A DNA stretch of 46,095 nucleotides from Flavobacteriaceae bacterium (GCA_029243165.1 JAQWSN010000029.1:1-46095), one strand, 5' to 3'; counted from the first letter of the stretch, positions 1 to 9,307 are shown. Made by a program: numbers and translations. Notes: generated by a model not told the origin, from the letters alone.

Positions 1-161
1 CTAAGGCAAAGCCTAATTGGTGAAAAACTTATTAACCGCCCCATTTAAAGTTTTCCATTGTAGTAGGTATTATTTTAATATCAAGGCTAATATACGTTTT
101 TGAAAAAGTATTTTAATTAACTTGATAAAACAAATAATATGAAATACACCAAGTCTTAAAC
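1..161. other. Leading intergenic stretch, no supported gene
   Basis: AT-rich sequence before the first gene. I see no convincing coding region, tRNA or strong terminator. An eight-codon reading frame on the minus strand (positions 58-32) is too short to support. Confidence 0.5.
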
Positions 162-665
162 ATGGAAATAAGTCACTACAAGAGTCCCTTAGGATGGATT
201 GAGATCGAAACAAAAGATAAAGCCTTAATCGCCATGCATTTTATCCTAAACCCAAAAGAAAAACGATCGCCCAACAAGAAAATAAATTGTAAAATTGAAG
301 AACAGTTGGCAAACTATTTCAACAATAAATCATTGGATCTCAATTTTAAGATGAAGCCCAAAGGCACTCCTTTTCAACAAGAAATTTGGAAATTAGTATC
401 ACAAATTGAGCTTGGAAAAACACTTTCATATAGCAAAATAGCCGAACGTTATGGCAATAGAAAAGCGATTCGCGCTATAGGTGCAGCCATTGGAAAAAAT
501 ACCATTTTAATTTTCATTCCTTGTCATCGTGTGATTGGAAGTAATGGTTCAATGGTTGGCTACGCAGGAGGTATTCCCAATAAAAAGTGGCTTTTAGAAC
601 ACGAAGGCTTTCCTATTCAAAAAAGCTTAGATTTGTATGACTCTCTTCAAAAAAACATTAATTAA
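162..665 (+). CDS. ogt: Methylated-DNA--protein-cysteine methyltransferase
   Basis: Suicide repair enzyme that moves the alkyl group from O6-alkylguanine in DNA onto its own cysteine. The active-site motif IPCHRVIG is intact, with the acceptor cysteine at residue 121, and the arginine-finger segment RAIG precedes it near residue 104. At 167 residues it has the usual length of the Ogt/MGMT single-domain type, without an AdaA domain. The family usually has Asn-Pro about ten residues before the active site; here the pair is Asn-Thr, so the hinge Asn is kept and the Pro is changed. The next gene starts 11 bases downstream, so the two may be cotranscribed. Confidence 0.93.
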   Translation: MEISHYKSPLGWIEIETKDKALIAMHFILNPKEKRSPNKKINCKIEEQLANYFNNKSLDLNFKMKPKGTPFQQEIWKLVSQIELGKTLSYSKIAERYGNRKAIRAIGAAIGKNTILIFIPCHRVIGSNGSMVGYAGGIPNKKWLLEHEGFPIQKSLDLYDSLQKNIN

Positions 666-676
666 AGTCTAATTGA

Positions 677-1837
677 ATGAAAAAAATATTTAAAATTTTA
701 GGGTTTTCTCTAGCTGTATTAGTTGGTGCCCTTTATGTTTCAGACTATAGCTATTTACTTGATGGTGTATTTAAGATTTACTTGACGGGACACAAAACTG
801 CTTTCCTGGATGATTACACTTATTTTGATAATAGAACTCTAGCTGCCTCTGAAAATCCTCAAGCTTGGCCATTACATGCACAATATAATACGATTTCTCT
901 TTCAGATAATTTAGAACAGCATCACAAAAAAAGGGGAACTGTTGCTTTTTTGGTGATAAAAAATGACAGTCTCTATTTTGAAAAATATTATGATGGTTAT
1001 GGTCTTGATTCTAAAAGCAATTCTTTTTCCATGGCTAAAAGCTACGTTACCTCCCTTTTGGGTAAAGCAATTATGGATGGTTTTATCCAAAATCTAGACC
1101 AACCCGTTATTGATTTTTTCCCCGAGCTCAAAGGAGAATATGCTAAAAAAGTAACCGTTGGAGATTTGGCCAGTATGGCTTCAGGGCAGAAATGGGATGA
1201 AGCCTATTATTCTCCTACATCTGTTACCACGGCTGCTTACTTTGTGTCTGATTTAGAAAAATTAATTTTGGAGCAACCCATTGACGAAATTCCTGGAAAA
1301 TCGTATGAATACAAAAGTGGTACTACACAACTACTGGGAATGTTGATTGCTAGAGCAACCGATAAAAAACTTACCGATTACCTCTACGAAAGCCTTTGGA
1401 ATCCTATGGGAGCTGAACATGAGGCACTGTGGCAATTAGACAGTAAAGAGAAAGGTCTTGAAAAAGCATATTGTTGTATTGCTTCTAATGCACGTGATTT
1501 CGCCCGTTTGTCTAAGTTATTTAAGAATCATGGAAAATGGAACGGGAAAACACTCCTGGATTCTACATTCATTGCCAAATCAATACAGCCCCGTTTTAAG
1601 GAAAGTCCTCAGTACGGCTATGGCTGGTGGTTAAAAAAATACAAAGGGCAAGAGGTTTTCATGAATCGCGGACACCTTGGGCAATATGTAATCACGTTTC
1701 CCCAGGAAGATTTGATCTTAGTTAGACTTGGGCACAGTGTCGGAATTAAAGACGATTCGGACGACCCCTTTACTCCTGATATTTACAACTACATGGATAT
1801 TGCCTTAGAACTCAATAGCAATGCTAGCAAGCCTTGA
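677..1837 (+). CDS. Serine hydrolase, beta-lactamase (class C) family
   Basis: Member of the beta-lactamase/penicillin-binding-protein fold esterase family. An N-terminal hydrophobic segment (residues 5-22) probably anchors it or acts as a signal peptide. The nucleophile motif S-M-A-K lies at residues 118-121. The second motif is Y-K-S (within YEYKSG) rather than Y-x-N, and the third is H-L-G near residue 333. Length is 386 residues. The substrate cannot be told from sequence; such proteins include peptidases, esterases and lipases as well as true lactamases. Its 3' end overlaps the next gene by 17 bases in another frame, which suggests translational linkage. Confidence 0.85.
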   Translation: MKKIFKILGFSLAVLVGALYVSDYSYLLDGVFKIYLTGHKTAFLDDYTYFDNRTLAASENPQAWPLHAQYNTISLSDNLEQHHKKRGTVAFLVIKNDSLYFEKYYDGYGLDSKSNSFSMAKSYVTSLLGKAIMDGFIQNLDQPVIDFFPELKGEYAKKVTVGDLASMASGQKWDEAYYSPTSVTTAAYFVSDLEKLILEQPIDEIPGKSYEYKSGTTQLLGMLIARATDKKLTDYLYESLWNPMGAEHEALWQLDSKEKGLEKAYCCIASNARDFARLSKLFKNHGKWNGKTLLDSTFIAKSIQPRFKESPQYGYGWWLKKYKGQEVFMNRGHLGQYVITFPQEDLILVRLGHSVGIKDDSDDPFTPDIYNYMDIALELNSNASKP

Positions 1838-2537
1838 CATAAATAAAATTTTATTTTTAGACATTGAAACTGTTCCGCTCTATGCGAAATTTGATGAAGT
1901 CCCTGAGATAGAAAAAATATATTTTGAAGAGAAAACAGCCTACCAAAGAAAGGATCAGGTATCAGCAAAGGATTTCTATGACAGAGCCGGGATATGGGCT
2001 GAATTTGGGAAAATCATTTGTATCTCCGTTGGCTATTTTATTCCTCAAAACGCACCAAGAGAATTTCGTTTAAAAAGTTTTTCAGGGGATGAATCTACCC
2101 TGTTGATCGAATTTAAAAAACTAATCGAAAAGCATTTCAACAGTCCAAAAAATAGACTTTGTGGACATAATGCTAAAGAATTTGATTTTCCCTTCATCGC
2201 TCGACGCATGCTGGTAAATCGGATTCCTTTACCTTCAACACTTCGGCTTTTTAACAAAAAACCCTGGGAAATTCAACATCTTGACACCCTCCATCTTTGG
2301 CGTTTCGGTGATTACAAACACTACACCTCTTTAAAACTAATGGCGCATGTCTTGGGAATTCCCTCCCCTAAAGATGATATTGACGGAAGCCAAGTAGCCA
2401 AAGTTTACTATGAAGATCAGAATTTAAAGCGTATCATCCAGTACTGCGAAAAAGATGTTGTCACGGTAGCTCAAGTTTTTCTAAGGCTTCGAAACCAATC
2501 TTTACTGAAGAGTGAAGAAATCGTTTTTAGCAATTAA
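1821..2537 (+). CDS. Predicted 3'-5' exonuclease, PolB-like DEDD family
   Basis: Stand-alone exonuclease domain related to the proofreading domain of family B DNA polymerases. Exo I is D-I-E at residues 14-16, Exo II is the segment GHNAKEFDFPF, and Exo III is YCEKDVV near the C-terminus. These supply the acidic residues for two-metal catalysis. There is no polymerase domain, and the 238-residue length fits the free-standing flavobacterial form. The gene starts inside the end of the preceding hydrolase gene. A role in DNA repair or degradation is inferred; the presence of an alkyltransferase two genes upstream is only weak support. Confidence 0.85.
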   Translation: MLASLDINKILFLDIETVPLYAKFDEVPEIEKIYFEEKTAYQRKDQVSAKDFYDRAGIWAEFGKIICISVGYFIPQNAPREFRLKSFSGDESTLLIEFKKLIEKHFNSPKNRLCGHNAKEFDFPFIARRMLVNRIPLPSTLRLFNKKPWEIQHLDTLHLWRFGDYKHYTSLKLMAHVLGIPSPKDDIDGSQVAKVYYEDQNLKRIIQYCEKDVVTVAQVFLRLRNQSLLKSEEIVFSN

Positions 2538-2579
2538 AAAATAGCTATATTTAAACTTACTTAGATTTAAATATTTGAT

Positions 2580-4259
2580 ATGGAATACGATGCAATTGTA
2601 GTTGGTACTGGTGTTAGCGGTGGCTGGGCTGCAAAAGAACTTTGTGAAAAAGGATTAAAAACTTTGGTACTCGAAAGAGGGCGTATGGTAAAACATCTTG
2701 AAGATTACCCTACCATGCACTTAGATCCTTGGGATATGAAAAATGGTGGAAGAACTTCTCAAGAAGATTTAAAGAAATACAACAAACAAAGAAGATGGGG
2801 AGTTAACGAAGGCAATAAACATTTCTACAATAACGATTCCGAATACGATTATGATGAGGATAAACCCTTTGATTGGATCCGAGGAACACAAGTAGGAGGT
2901 CGTTCGTTGATCTGGGGAAGACAAACCTACCGATGGAGTGATGACGATTTTGAAGCAAACCTCCGTGATGGTATTGCCATAGACTGGCCCGTTCGGTACA
3001 AAGATATTGCCCCATGGTATTCCTATGTAGAGAAATTTATTGGAGTTAGTGGTGAAGCCTTAAATCTTCCCCACCTCCCAGACAGTGAGTTTTTACCTCC
3101 GATGGAGTTAAATTGTGTTGAAAAGGAATTTCAATCTTCAATTGCAAAAAACTACTCCGATCGCTTACTAACAATTGGTCGGGTAGCTCATGTTACTCAA
3201 GATACAAAATCAGAAGGTGGCAGAACACAATGTCAATTTCGAAACCGTTGTGATAGAGGATGCCCCTTTGGAGCCTATTTTAGTTCCAACTCTTCAACAC
3301 TCCCTGCAGCTGAAAAAACTGGAAATATGACCCTTAGACCTAATTCAGTGGTAAGTGAGGTGATTTATGATGAAAATACTCAAAAAGCGACAGGGGTTCG
3401 TGTGGTAGATGCCCTCACCAAAGAAGTATTAGAATTTAGCTCTAAAGTCGTCTTCATATGTGCTTCTTCTATGGCTTCGACTGCAATTTTGTTAAATTCA
3501 AAATCCAATCGTTTTCCTAACGGTCTCGGCAACGATTCTGGAGAATTAGGACACAACATCATGGACCATCAACTGGGTAGTGGAGCCTCTGGAACTTTTG
3601 AAGGCTTTGAAGACAAATACTACACTGGCAGACGTCCTAACGGATTTTACATCCCACGCTTTAGAAACATCGGTGGTAAATCAAAAGAGGTTGATTTCTT
3701 AAGAGGTTATGGATATCAAGGAGGAGCAGGTCGTGGAGATTGGTCTAAAACCATTGCAGAATTGGGCTACGGATCAGATTTTAAAAATGCTTTGCTCGAG
3801 CCCGGTAAATGGAATTTGGGAATGGGTGGTTTTGGAGAAGTATTGCCTTATCATGAAAACAAAATGTATTTGAATTATGATAATATCGATCAATATGGTA
3901 TCCCTAAAATCATATTTGATGCCGAGTTCAAGGAAAACGAAAAGAAAATGAAAGAAGATTGGAAAATCCAAGCTGCTGAAATGTTAGAATATGCAGGGGT
4001 GAAAGACGTCAATATTTTTGATTCTAATGCTCCCATCGGAAAGGGGATTCACGAAATGGGAACCGCTCGGATGGGACACGATCCTAAAACTTCGATCCTT
4101 AACAAACACAATCAAGTGCATAGTGTACCTAATGTGTATGTGACTGACGGTGCTTTCATGACCTCTTCAGGAACTCAAAATCCTTCTCTGACCTACATGG
4201 CTTTTACCGCACGTGCTGTAAATCATGCCGTATCAGAACTTAAAAAAATGAACCTTTAA
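2580..4259 (+). CDS. GMC family FAD-dependent oxidoreductase
   Basis: Flavin enzyme oxidising an alcohol group, probably of a sugar or polyol. The Rossmann FAD motif G-T-G-V-S-G is at residues 9-14, followed by the LVLERG strand that normally ends in the ribose-binding acid. The C-terminal GMC signature contains HEMGTARMG (about residue 490) and the ASSGTQNPSLT-like FAD-binding end. A cysteine-rich stretch near residues 217-230 (CQFRNRCDRGC) is typical of the gluconate/fructose/sorbose dehydrogenase-like subgroup. In this subgroup a small Tat-exported subunit 3 and a cytochrome c are often next door; none is seen here, so the electron acceptor is unknown. No signal peptide is visible. Confidence 0.9.
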   Translation: MEYDAIVVGTGVSGGWAAKELCEKGLKTLVLERGRMVKHLEDYPTMHLDPWDMKNGGRTSQEDLKKYNKQRRWGVNEGNKHFYNNDSEYDYDEDKPFDWIRGTQVGGRSLIWGRQTYRWSDDDFEANLRDGIAIDWPVRYKDIAPWYSYVEKFIGVSGEALNLPHLPDSEFLPPMELNCVEKEFQSSIAKNYSDRLLTIGRVAHVTQDTKSEGGRTQCQFRNRCDRGCPFGAYFSSNSSTLPAAEKTGNMTLRPNSVVSEVIYDENTQKATGVRVVDALTKEVLEFSSKVVFICASSMASTAILLNSKSNRFPNGLGNDSGELGHNIMDHQLGSGASGTFEGFEDKYYTGRRPNGFYIPRFRNIGGKSKEVDFLRGYGYQGGAGRGDWSKTIAELGYGSDFKNALLEPGKWNLGMGGFGEVLPYHENKMYLNYDNIDQYGIPKIIFDAEFKENEKKMKEDWKIQAAEMLEYAGVKDVNIFDSNAPIGKGIHEMGTARMGHDPKTSILNKHNQVHSVPNVYVTDGAFMTSSGTQNPSLTYMAFTARAVNHAVSELKKMNL

Positions 4260-4277
4260 ACCAGAAGTCTTAAGTAC

Positions 4278-5966
4278 ATGCCAGAGCATCCAAAACCAAT
4301 TGAGAAAAAAAAACCTCTATTGGATGTAAGGGGACTTTCTCTGAGTATAGAGGGTAAATTGTTATTATCTGAAGTTTCATTACAGCTTTCAGAAAATGAA
4401 ATTCTAGCATTGGTGGGAGAGTCTGGGAGTGGTAAATCACTCCTCGCTTTATCCATGCTTGGGCTCCAACCCAAAAAAGCAGAAGTAGCTGCAGAATGTC
4501 TTTCATACAACCAACAATCGCTTTTGAAAATTGAAAAAAAGGACTGGCAAAAGTTGAGGGGAAATAAAATAGGAATGGTTTTTCAAGAACCCCAATCAAG
4601 TCTAAATCCCTCCATGCGTTGTGGTAAGCAGTTGACAGAAGTTTTGCAACAACATACTAGACTTTCCAAAAAAGCACAACGAGAAAAAATTAGGGAAGCC
4701 TTGACAGAAGTTCAACTCCCTGACCCTAGTCGAATTTACAATGCTTATCCCCACGAAATTAGTGGAGGACAAAAACAACGAGTAATGATTGCCATGGCAC
4801 TACTCTGTCATCCACAATTATTAATTGCTGACGAACCCACTACCGCACTCGACGTAACCGTTCAAAAAGAAATCATTGAACTTCTCAAAGGATTACAAAA
4901 AAAACGGAACATGAGTGTTTTATTTATTTCTCATGACTTGGCTTTAGTCAAACAACTTGCCGACCGTGTCATGGTAATGTACCAAGGTGAAATTGTCGAA
5001 CAAAATCTAACCCAACAGTTATTTGAAAAACCAAAAGAACCCTACACCAGAGGATTACTTTTTGCTCGACCCTCTACAGAAAAAAGACTCCTTCCGCTAC
5101 CTACCCTCAGAGATTACCAAACTGGAACCTTTAAAACTCATCAACAAAGTTCACTAGAACGCTCAGAAGTTCACAAAAAAATTTATGTACAGCAACCTAT
5201 TTTAGTGGTCGAAGGGATTGAAAAAATTTATCAATCTCGAACGGGGCTATTTCAAAAATCAAGTGCTTTTCAAGCAGTTTCCTCCCTGAGTTTTTCAATT
5301 TTTCCAAAAGAAACTCTAGGTTTGGTTGGAGAGTCGGGCTGTGGAAAATCTACCCTTGCTAAAGCTCTAATTTACCTTGATCCTCCCACAAAAGGAAGAC
5401 TTTATTTTAAAGGTAAACTTATTAATCCAAGGGATAAAAAAATGATGCGTGTCATCAGACAAAAAATTCAATTTGTCTTTCAAGATCCTTATGCCTCGCT
5501 CCACCCGCTTAAAAAAGTAGGAAATGTAATTGAGGAAGTTTTGGAATATTATTCCGAAAAATCAGAGCGCAATTTTAAAGACGAAACCTTTAGATTACTG
5601 AATCAGGTAGGTCTTTCAGAGACGTATTTTAATCGCTTCCCCCACCAACTATCGGGGGGACAACGCCAAAGAGTTGTCATTGCTCGGGCGCTGGCCTCCA
5701 ATCCAGAATTATTGATTTGCGATGAAAGTGTTGCCGCACTCGATATTTCTGTTCAAGCTCAAGTATTGAACTTACTCAATAGACTCAAAAAAGAATTAGG
5801 ACTGAGTTATTTGTTTATCTCACATGATTTAGCAGTTGTAAAGTACATGTCAGATCGGGTTATGGTAATGCAGCATGGGCAACTAGTAGAACTCCAAGAG
5901 GCTGATGCACTTTACAAAAATCCTCAAAGCCCTTTTACTCAAAAATTGATCAATGCCATTCCCTAG
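4278..5966 (+). CDS. ABC transporter, fused double ATP-binding protein (peptide type)
   Basis: Two full ABC ATPase domains in one chain of 562 residues, like YejF or GsiA, which power peptide or glutathione importers. Walker A motifs are GESGSGKS (about residue 46) and GESGCGKS (about 351). Signatures are SGGQKQR (about 160) and SGGQRQR (about 458). Walker B ends in ADEPT in the first half and CDESV in the second, and both halves have the downstream switch histidine in SHDLA. The oligopeptide-type C-terminal extension (EPYTRGLL and SPFTQKLI) follows each half. No permease or binding protein is adjacent, so its membrane partners must be encoded elsewhere. Confidence 0.92.
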   Translation: MPEHPKPIEKKKPLLDVRGLSLSIEGKLLLSEVSLQLSENEILALVGESGSGKSLLALSMLGLQPKKAEVAAECLSYNQQSLLKIEKKDWQKLRGNKIGMVFQEPQSSLNPSMRCGKQLTEVLQQHTRLSKKAQREKIREALTEVQLPDPSRIYNAYPHEISGGQKQRVMIAMALLCHPQLLIADEPTTALDVTVQKEIIELLKGLQKKRNMSVLFISHDLALVKQLADRVMVMYQGEIVEQNLTQQLFEKPKEPYTRGLLFARPSTEKRLLPLPTLRDYQTGTFKTHQQSSLERSEVHKKIYVQQPILVVEGIEKIYQSRTGLFQKSSAFQAVSSLSFSIFPKETLGLVGESGCGKSTLAKALIYLDPPTKGRLYFKGKLINPRDKKMMRVIRQKIQFVFQDPYASLHPLKKVGNVIEEVLEYYSEKSERNFKDETFRLLNQVGLSETYFNRFPHQLSGGQRQRVVIARALASNPELLICDESVAALDISVQAQVLNLLNRLKKELGLSYLFISHDLAVVKYMSDRVMVMQHGQLVELQEADALYKNPQSPFTQKLINAIP

Positions 5967-6017
5967 AAATAAAATCAAAACTATTAAAAGCAGCCCAGGG
6001 GTAATACATAGGTAATT

Positions 6018-7055
6018 TTACACCGACGGGTTCGGAATCGCTTCGTGAATTTCATTGATCGCGTCAATCACCTCCTGAGCTAGTTTAATATTTGCAGTAT
6101 TGATATTCTCTTTTAATTGAGTGAGATCCGTTGCTCCTATGATGTTACTCGTTACAAAAGAACGATCGTTTACAAAGGCTAAAGCAAGTTCAGTCAAGGT
6201 TAATCCGTTTTTAATAGCCAAATCGTGGTAGGCTTCTACTGCTTCTAGACAGGGATCAGAACTGTAGCGGTCGTAATGTGGAAAAAGAGTTAAACGAGCA
6301 TTTTCGGGTTTTTTTCCTTGCCTGTATTTCCCAGATAATACGCCAAAGGCAAGAGGAGAATAAGCCAAAAGACCCACATCCTCCCGATGGCAAACTTCTG
6401 CATTACCTGCCTCAAAGGTTCGGTTGAGTAATGAATACGGATTTTGAATGGTTCGCAATCTTGGTGGTTCTGTAGTAGAAGCTTTTAAAAAGCTCATCAT
6501 TCCCCAAGAGGTTTCATTTGAAAGGCCAATATGACGAATCCTTCCTTTTTTAACCTGCTCATGGAGTGCATCCAAAACCTCTTCAAAGTTTTCTTCCCAC
6601 TTGTCTCCTCGTTTGTAATCATAGCCTCGTTTACCAAAAAAATTAGTAGGGCGTTCTGGCCAATGCAATTGATACAAATCAAGATAATCAGTTTGGAGAC
6701 GTTTAAGGCTGTTTTCAATAGCGGTATTAATTGTCTCTTTGGAATAACTTTTATCTGTACGAATGTGCTGGGTAAAAGCAGCAGGACCCGCTATTTTAGA
6801 AGCTAAAATAATTTTATCTCTAAGCCCTGTTTTTTTGAACCAAGTTCCAATAAAACGCTCCGTAGCTCCCTGTTCTTCTTGGCGGGGAGGGATGGGATAC
6901 AACTCTGCAGTATCAAAGAAATTAACTCCTTGTTCAAAGGAATAGTCCATCTGGTCATGACCTTCTTGCTCGGTATTTTGCCTGCCCCAAGTCATGGTGC
7001 CTAAACAGATTTTGCTTACTTTGATTTGGGTTTGAGGTAAAAAATTGTATTCCAT
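6018..7055 (-). CDS. Aldo/keto reductase (Tas-like)
   Basis: NAD(P)H-dependent oxidoreductase with a TIM-barrel fold. The catalytic tetrad is present: Asp48 and Tyr53 in FFDTAELY, Lys87 in LASKIAG and His131 in LYQLHWPE. The 345-residue length and the N-terminal segment with G-T-M-T-W-G match the Tas/AKR11-13-like branch. The NAD(P)-binding end is present (SNIIGATDLTQLKEN). The start codon overlaps the stop codon of the OmpA-like gene by one base, so the two are probably in one transcript. The physiological substrate is unknown. Confidence 0.9.
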   Translation of the reverse strand: MEYNFLPQTQIKVSKICLGTMTWGRQNTEQEGHDQMDYSFEQGVNFFDTAELYPIPPRQEEQGATERFIGTWFKKTGLRDKIILASKIAGPAAFTQHIRTDKSYSKETINTAIENSLKRLQTDYLDLYQLHWPERPTNFFGKRGYDYKRGDKWEENFEEVLDALHEQVKKGRIRHIGLSNETSWGMMSFLKASTTEPPRLRTIQNPYSLLNRTFEAGNAEVCHREDVGLLAYSPLAFGVLSGKYRQGKKPENARLTLFPHYDRYSSDPCLEAVEAYHDLAIKNGLTLTELALAFVNDRSFVTSNIIGATDLTQLKENINTANIKLAQEVIDAINEIHEAIPNPSV

Positions 7056-7954
7056 TAATTTGTTTCTAATAGTGATGTGATTTCGTCTAATGATGGGCTC
7101 AAAACTACCTCAATTCTTCGGTTGGCTGCTCTTCCCTCTGCGGAACTGTTTGGCGCAATGGGTACAAATTCACTTCTGCCTGCGGCAGTGAGGTTTTGAG
7201 GAAGAATTTGTTCGTTTTCCAATAAAATATTAACTACGGCTGTGGCACGTTTTGTGGACAAATCCCAATTGGATTCCAATTGTCCTTTAGGTGAAAAAGG
7301 GACATTGTCCGTATGTCCTTCAATTAAAATTGAAATGTCTGGATTTTCTTCTAAAACTGAAGCCAATTCTCGAAGGGCATTTTTTCCTTGGGGTTCTATG
7401 TCCCAACGTCCAGATTTAAATAAAAGTTTATTCTCCATGGAAACATAAACTTTTCCATTTCGCTGCTCAACGGTGAGTCCTTTTCCTTTAAAATTCAATA
7501 ACGCATTGGACAAACGCTCCTTAAGTTCATCTAAGGCCTGTTTCTGATTCTGAATCATTGCTTCCAATTGGTCTACACGTTCTGATCGTGACTGAAGTTC
7601 CGTTTTTCTCAATGCAATTTCTTTGAGTAAAGCATTATTCTCGGCAATACTACCTTGGATCTTCTCTTCACTATTTTCCTTTAAGAGAATGTATTTTTGC
7701 TCCCATTCTTTGAGTTCATTTAAAGCCTTCGAAATACTGTCTCTAGCACCTTTTAGATGAGACCGTACTTGTTCCAGGTCGCTGTTCTGTTTGTCCCATG
7801 ACTGTTGAAGCGAATCGCGTGATTTTTCTAGAGCATTTCGTTCTAATTTCACTTCTGCATATCGAGCTTCTAAATCATTAAAAACTTTGGTCGAGACACA
7901 GCTTGAAAAACTGATCAGTAAAAAAAATAATACTGTTAAATGTGGGTACTTCAT
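7055..7954 (-). CDS. OmpA family lipoprotein with coiled coil
   Basis: Outer-membrane-anchored peptidoglycan-binding protein. It has a lipoprotein signal with the predicted lipidated cysteine at residue 19 (SFSSC). A long charged coiled coil covers about residues 25-145, and an OmpA C-terminal domain about 165-295. The domain shows the peptidoglycan-contact elements IEGHTDN and the terminal segment GRAANRRIEVVL. At 299 residues it resembles the family widespread in Flavobacteriia. It lies two bases after the exonuclease III gene and overlaps the aldo/keto reductase start, forming a compact three-gene minus-strand set of unrelated functions. Confidence 0.9.
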   Translation of the reverse strand: MKYPHLTVLFFLLISFSSCVSTKVFNDLEARYAEVKLERNALEKSRDSLQQSWDKQNSDLEQVRSHLKGARDSISKALNELKEWEQKYILLKENSEEKIQGSIAENNALLKEIALRKTELQSRSERVDQLEAMIQNQKQALDELKERLSNALLNFKGKGLTVEQRNGKVYVSMENKLLFKSGRWDIEPQGKNALRELASVLEENPDISILIEGHTDNVPFSPKGQLESNWDLSTKRATAVVNILLENEQILPQNLTAAGRSEFVPIAPNSSAEGRAANRRIEVVLSPSLDEITSLLETN

Positions 7955-7956
7955 AA

Positions 7957-8718
7957 TTAAAATTTGAGTTCAAGTCCAACTGGACAATGGTCAGAATGTT
8001 TTGCTTCAGGCAAAATAAAGGAACGTTCAATGTTGTTCTCAATGGATTTACTTACCAAAGCATAATCAATTCGCCAGCCTTTATTGTTATTTCTAGCATT
8101 GGCACGATAACTCCACCAACTGTACTGATGGGGTTCTGGATTGAGATAACGAAAAGAATCGATAAAACCCGATTGGATAAAATTGTCCAGCCATTCTCTT
8201 TCCTCGGGTAAAAATCCAGAAACATTTTTATTTCTAACTGGATCGTGAATATCTATTGCTTTATGACAAATGTTGTAATCGCCACAAATAATCAATTTAG
8301 GACATTCTTCTTTAAGCTCATTGACATACTCTTGAAACTCGTCCATGAATTGAAATTTGTAATCCAGTCGGTCCGAATTCGTTCCCGATGGTAAATACAA
8401 ACTCATGATGGAAACCTCGTCAAAATCTGCTCTGAGAATTCTTCCTTCAAAATCCATATGATCAATTCCGCTACCGTAAGTAATATTATTCGGTTTTTTC
8501 TTAGAAAAAATAGCAACACCACTGTAACCTTTTTTTTGAGCAGAAAACCAATAATGGTGATATCCGAGATCTTCTAGGACTGAAGTATCAACTTGAGACT
8601 CTAGAGCTTTGGTTTCTTGGATACAAATGACATCCGCTTTAGTGGCTTCTAGCCATGGTGCAAATCCTTTTTTTAGAGCTGCCCGAATTCCATTAACGTT
8701 GTATGAAAGTATTTTCAA
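7957..8718 (-). CDS. xthA: Exodeoxyribonuclease III (AP endonuclease)
   Basis: Exonuclease III-type AP endonuclease of base-excision repair. Motifs in order: NVNGIRAA at residues 7-14, IQETK with the metal-binding Glu35, LYLPSGTN, GDYNICHKAIDIH, RIDYALVS, and SDHCPVGLEL with the catalytic His near the C-terminus. I place the start at the TTG at 8718-8716, giving 253 residues, the family's usual length, and a first line of MKILSYN that aligns with other family members. The frame stays open upstream to 8895, but that stretch has no family similarity and would run through the divergent gene at 8750. Confidence 0.93.
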   Translation of the reverse strand: MKILSYNVNGIRAALKKGFAPWLEATKADVICIQETKALESQVDTSVLEDLGYHHYWFSAQKKGYSGVAIFSKKKPNNITYGSGIDHMDFEGRILRADFDEVSIMSLYLPSGTNSDRLDYKFQFMDEFQEYVNELKEECPKLIICGDYNICHKAIDIHDPVRNKNVSGFLPEEREWLDNFIQSGFIDSFRYLNPEPHQYSWWSYRANARNNNKGWRIDYALVSKSIENNIERSFILPEAKHSDHCPVGLELKF

Positions 8719-8749
8719 ATCTATCTTTCTACGAATATAAAAAATCCAA

Positions 8750-9307
8750 ATGAATAAAATAAGTTGCTTAATCCTTCCTGGAATTTTGTTTTCACAGGTT
8801 GATCCAGAAGTAATTGCACCCCATTCAAGCTCAGATTTAAAACAAGAAATAAAGGTCAATATTCTTGATCTATTAATCGTCCCTGCTATTGGCATTACGT
8901 ACGAGCGTTACATCAATCCCTATTCCAGTTATGGCATTTATGGTTTTGTCAATTTCAACCACTATGATGATGACTATCGTTATGAAAAAATTGAATTGGC
9001 TCCATTTTACCGGATTTACTTTCAAAAAAAGAAAAAAGAATCCAACAAGGGGCTTTTTACTGAGTTGTTTTCTGGAATCAATCTTGGAAAAGTAGAATAT
9101 TATTGGTACCAAGACGATATTTACGAACCTGCTTCACTGTATTCACAAGAATACCTCGGAATTGCCATGGGAGCTTCTCTTGGCTACAAATTTGATAATT
9201 TCAATAATTTCACTTTTGAAATTTCTTTAGGGGCTGGAAGGTATCTTAATAAACAAGAAGTTGAAGCTTATACAAGAGTTAATTTTTCAATCGGTAAGCG
9301 GTTTTAA
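8750..9307 (+). CDS. Small outer-membrane-barrel-like protein, unknown function
   Basis: A 185-residue protein with a short, weak signal-like start (residues 1-15, ending FSQ). It contains alternating aromatic and polar strands and ends in a Phe (NFSIGKRF), the pattern of a small beta-barrel of the outer membrane. It is rich in Tyr and Phe, with no catalytic motif seen. It is divergent from exonuclease III with only 31 bases between the two starts, so the promoters must overlap. Its TAA stop shares a TTAA palindrome with the stop of glycyl-tRNA synthetase on the other strand. Family assignment is by pattern only. Confidence 0.65.
   Translation: MNKISCLILPGILFSQVDPEVIAPHSSSDLKQEIKVNILDLLIVPAIGITYERYINPYSSYGIYGFVNFNHYDDDYRYEKIELAPFYRIYFQKKKKESNKGLFTELFSGINLGKVEYYWYQDDIYEPASLYSQEYLGIAMGASLGYKFDNFNNFTFEISLGAGRYLNKQEVEAYTRVNFSIGKRF

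Noticed and set aside
32-58. Eight-codon minus-strand mini-gene
   Set aside because: Too short, no ribosome or promoter signal, and no known family.
4270-4599. Minus-strand reading frame of 109 residues inside the ABC gene start
   Set aside because: Shadow of a clear ABC ATPase frame; no signal, motif or sensible composition.
8719-8895. N-terminal extension of exonuclease III from an ATG at 8895
   Set aside because: The added 59 residues have no family similarity and run through the divergent coding gene; the TTG start gives the standard protein.
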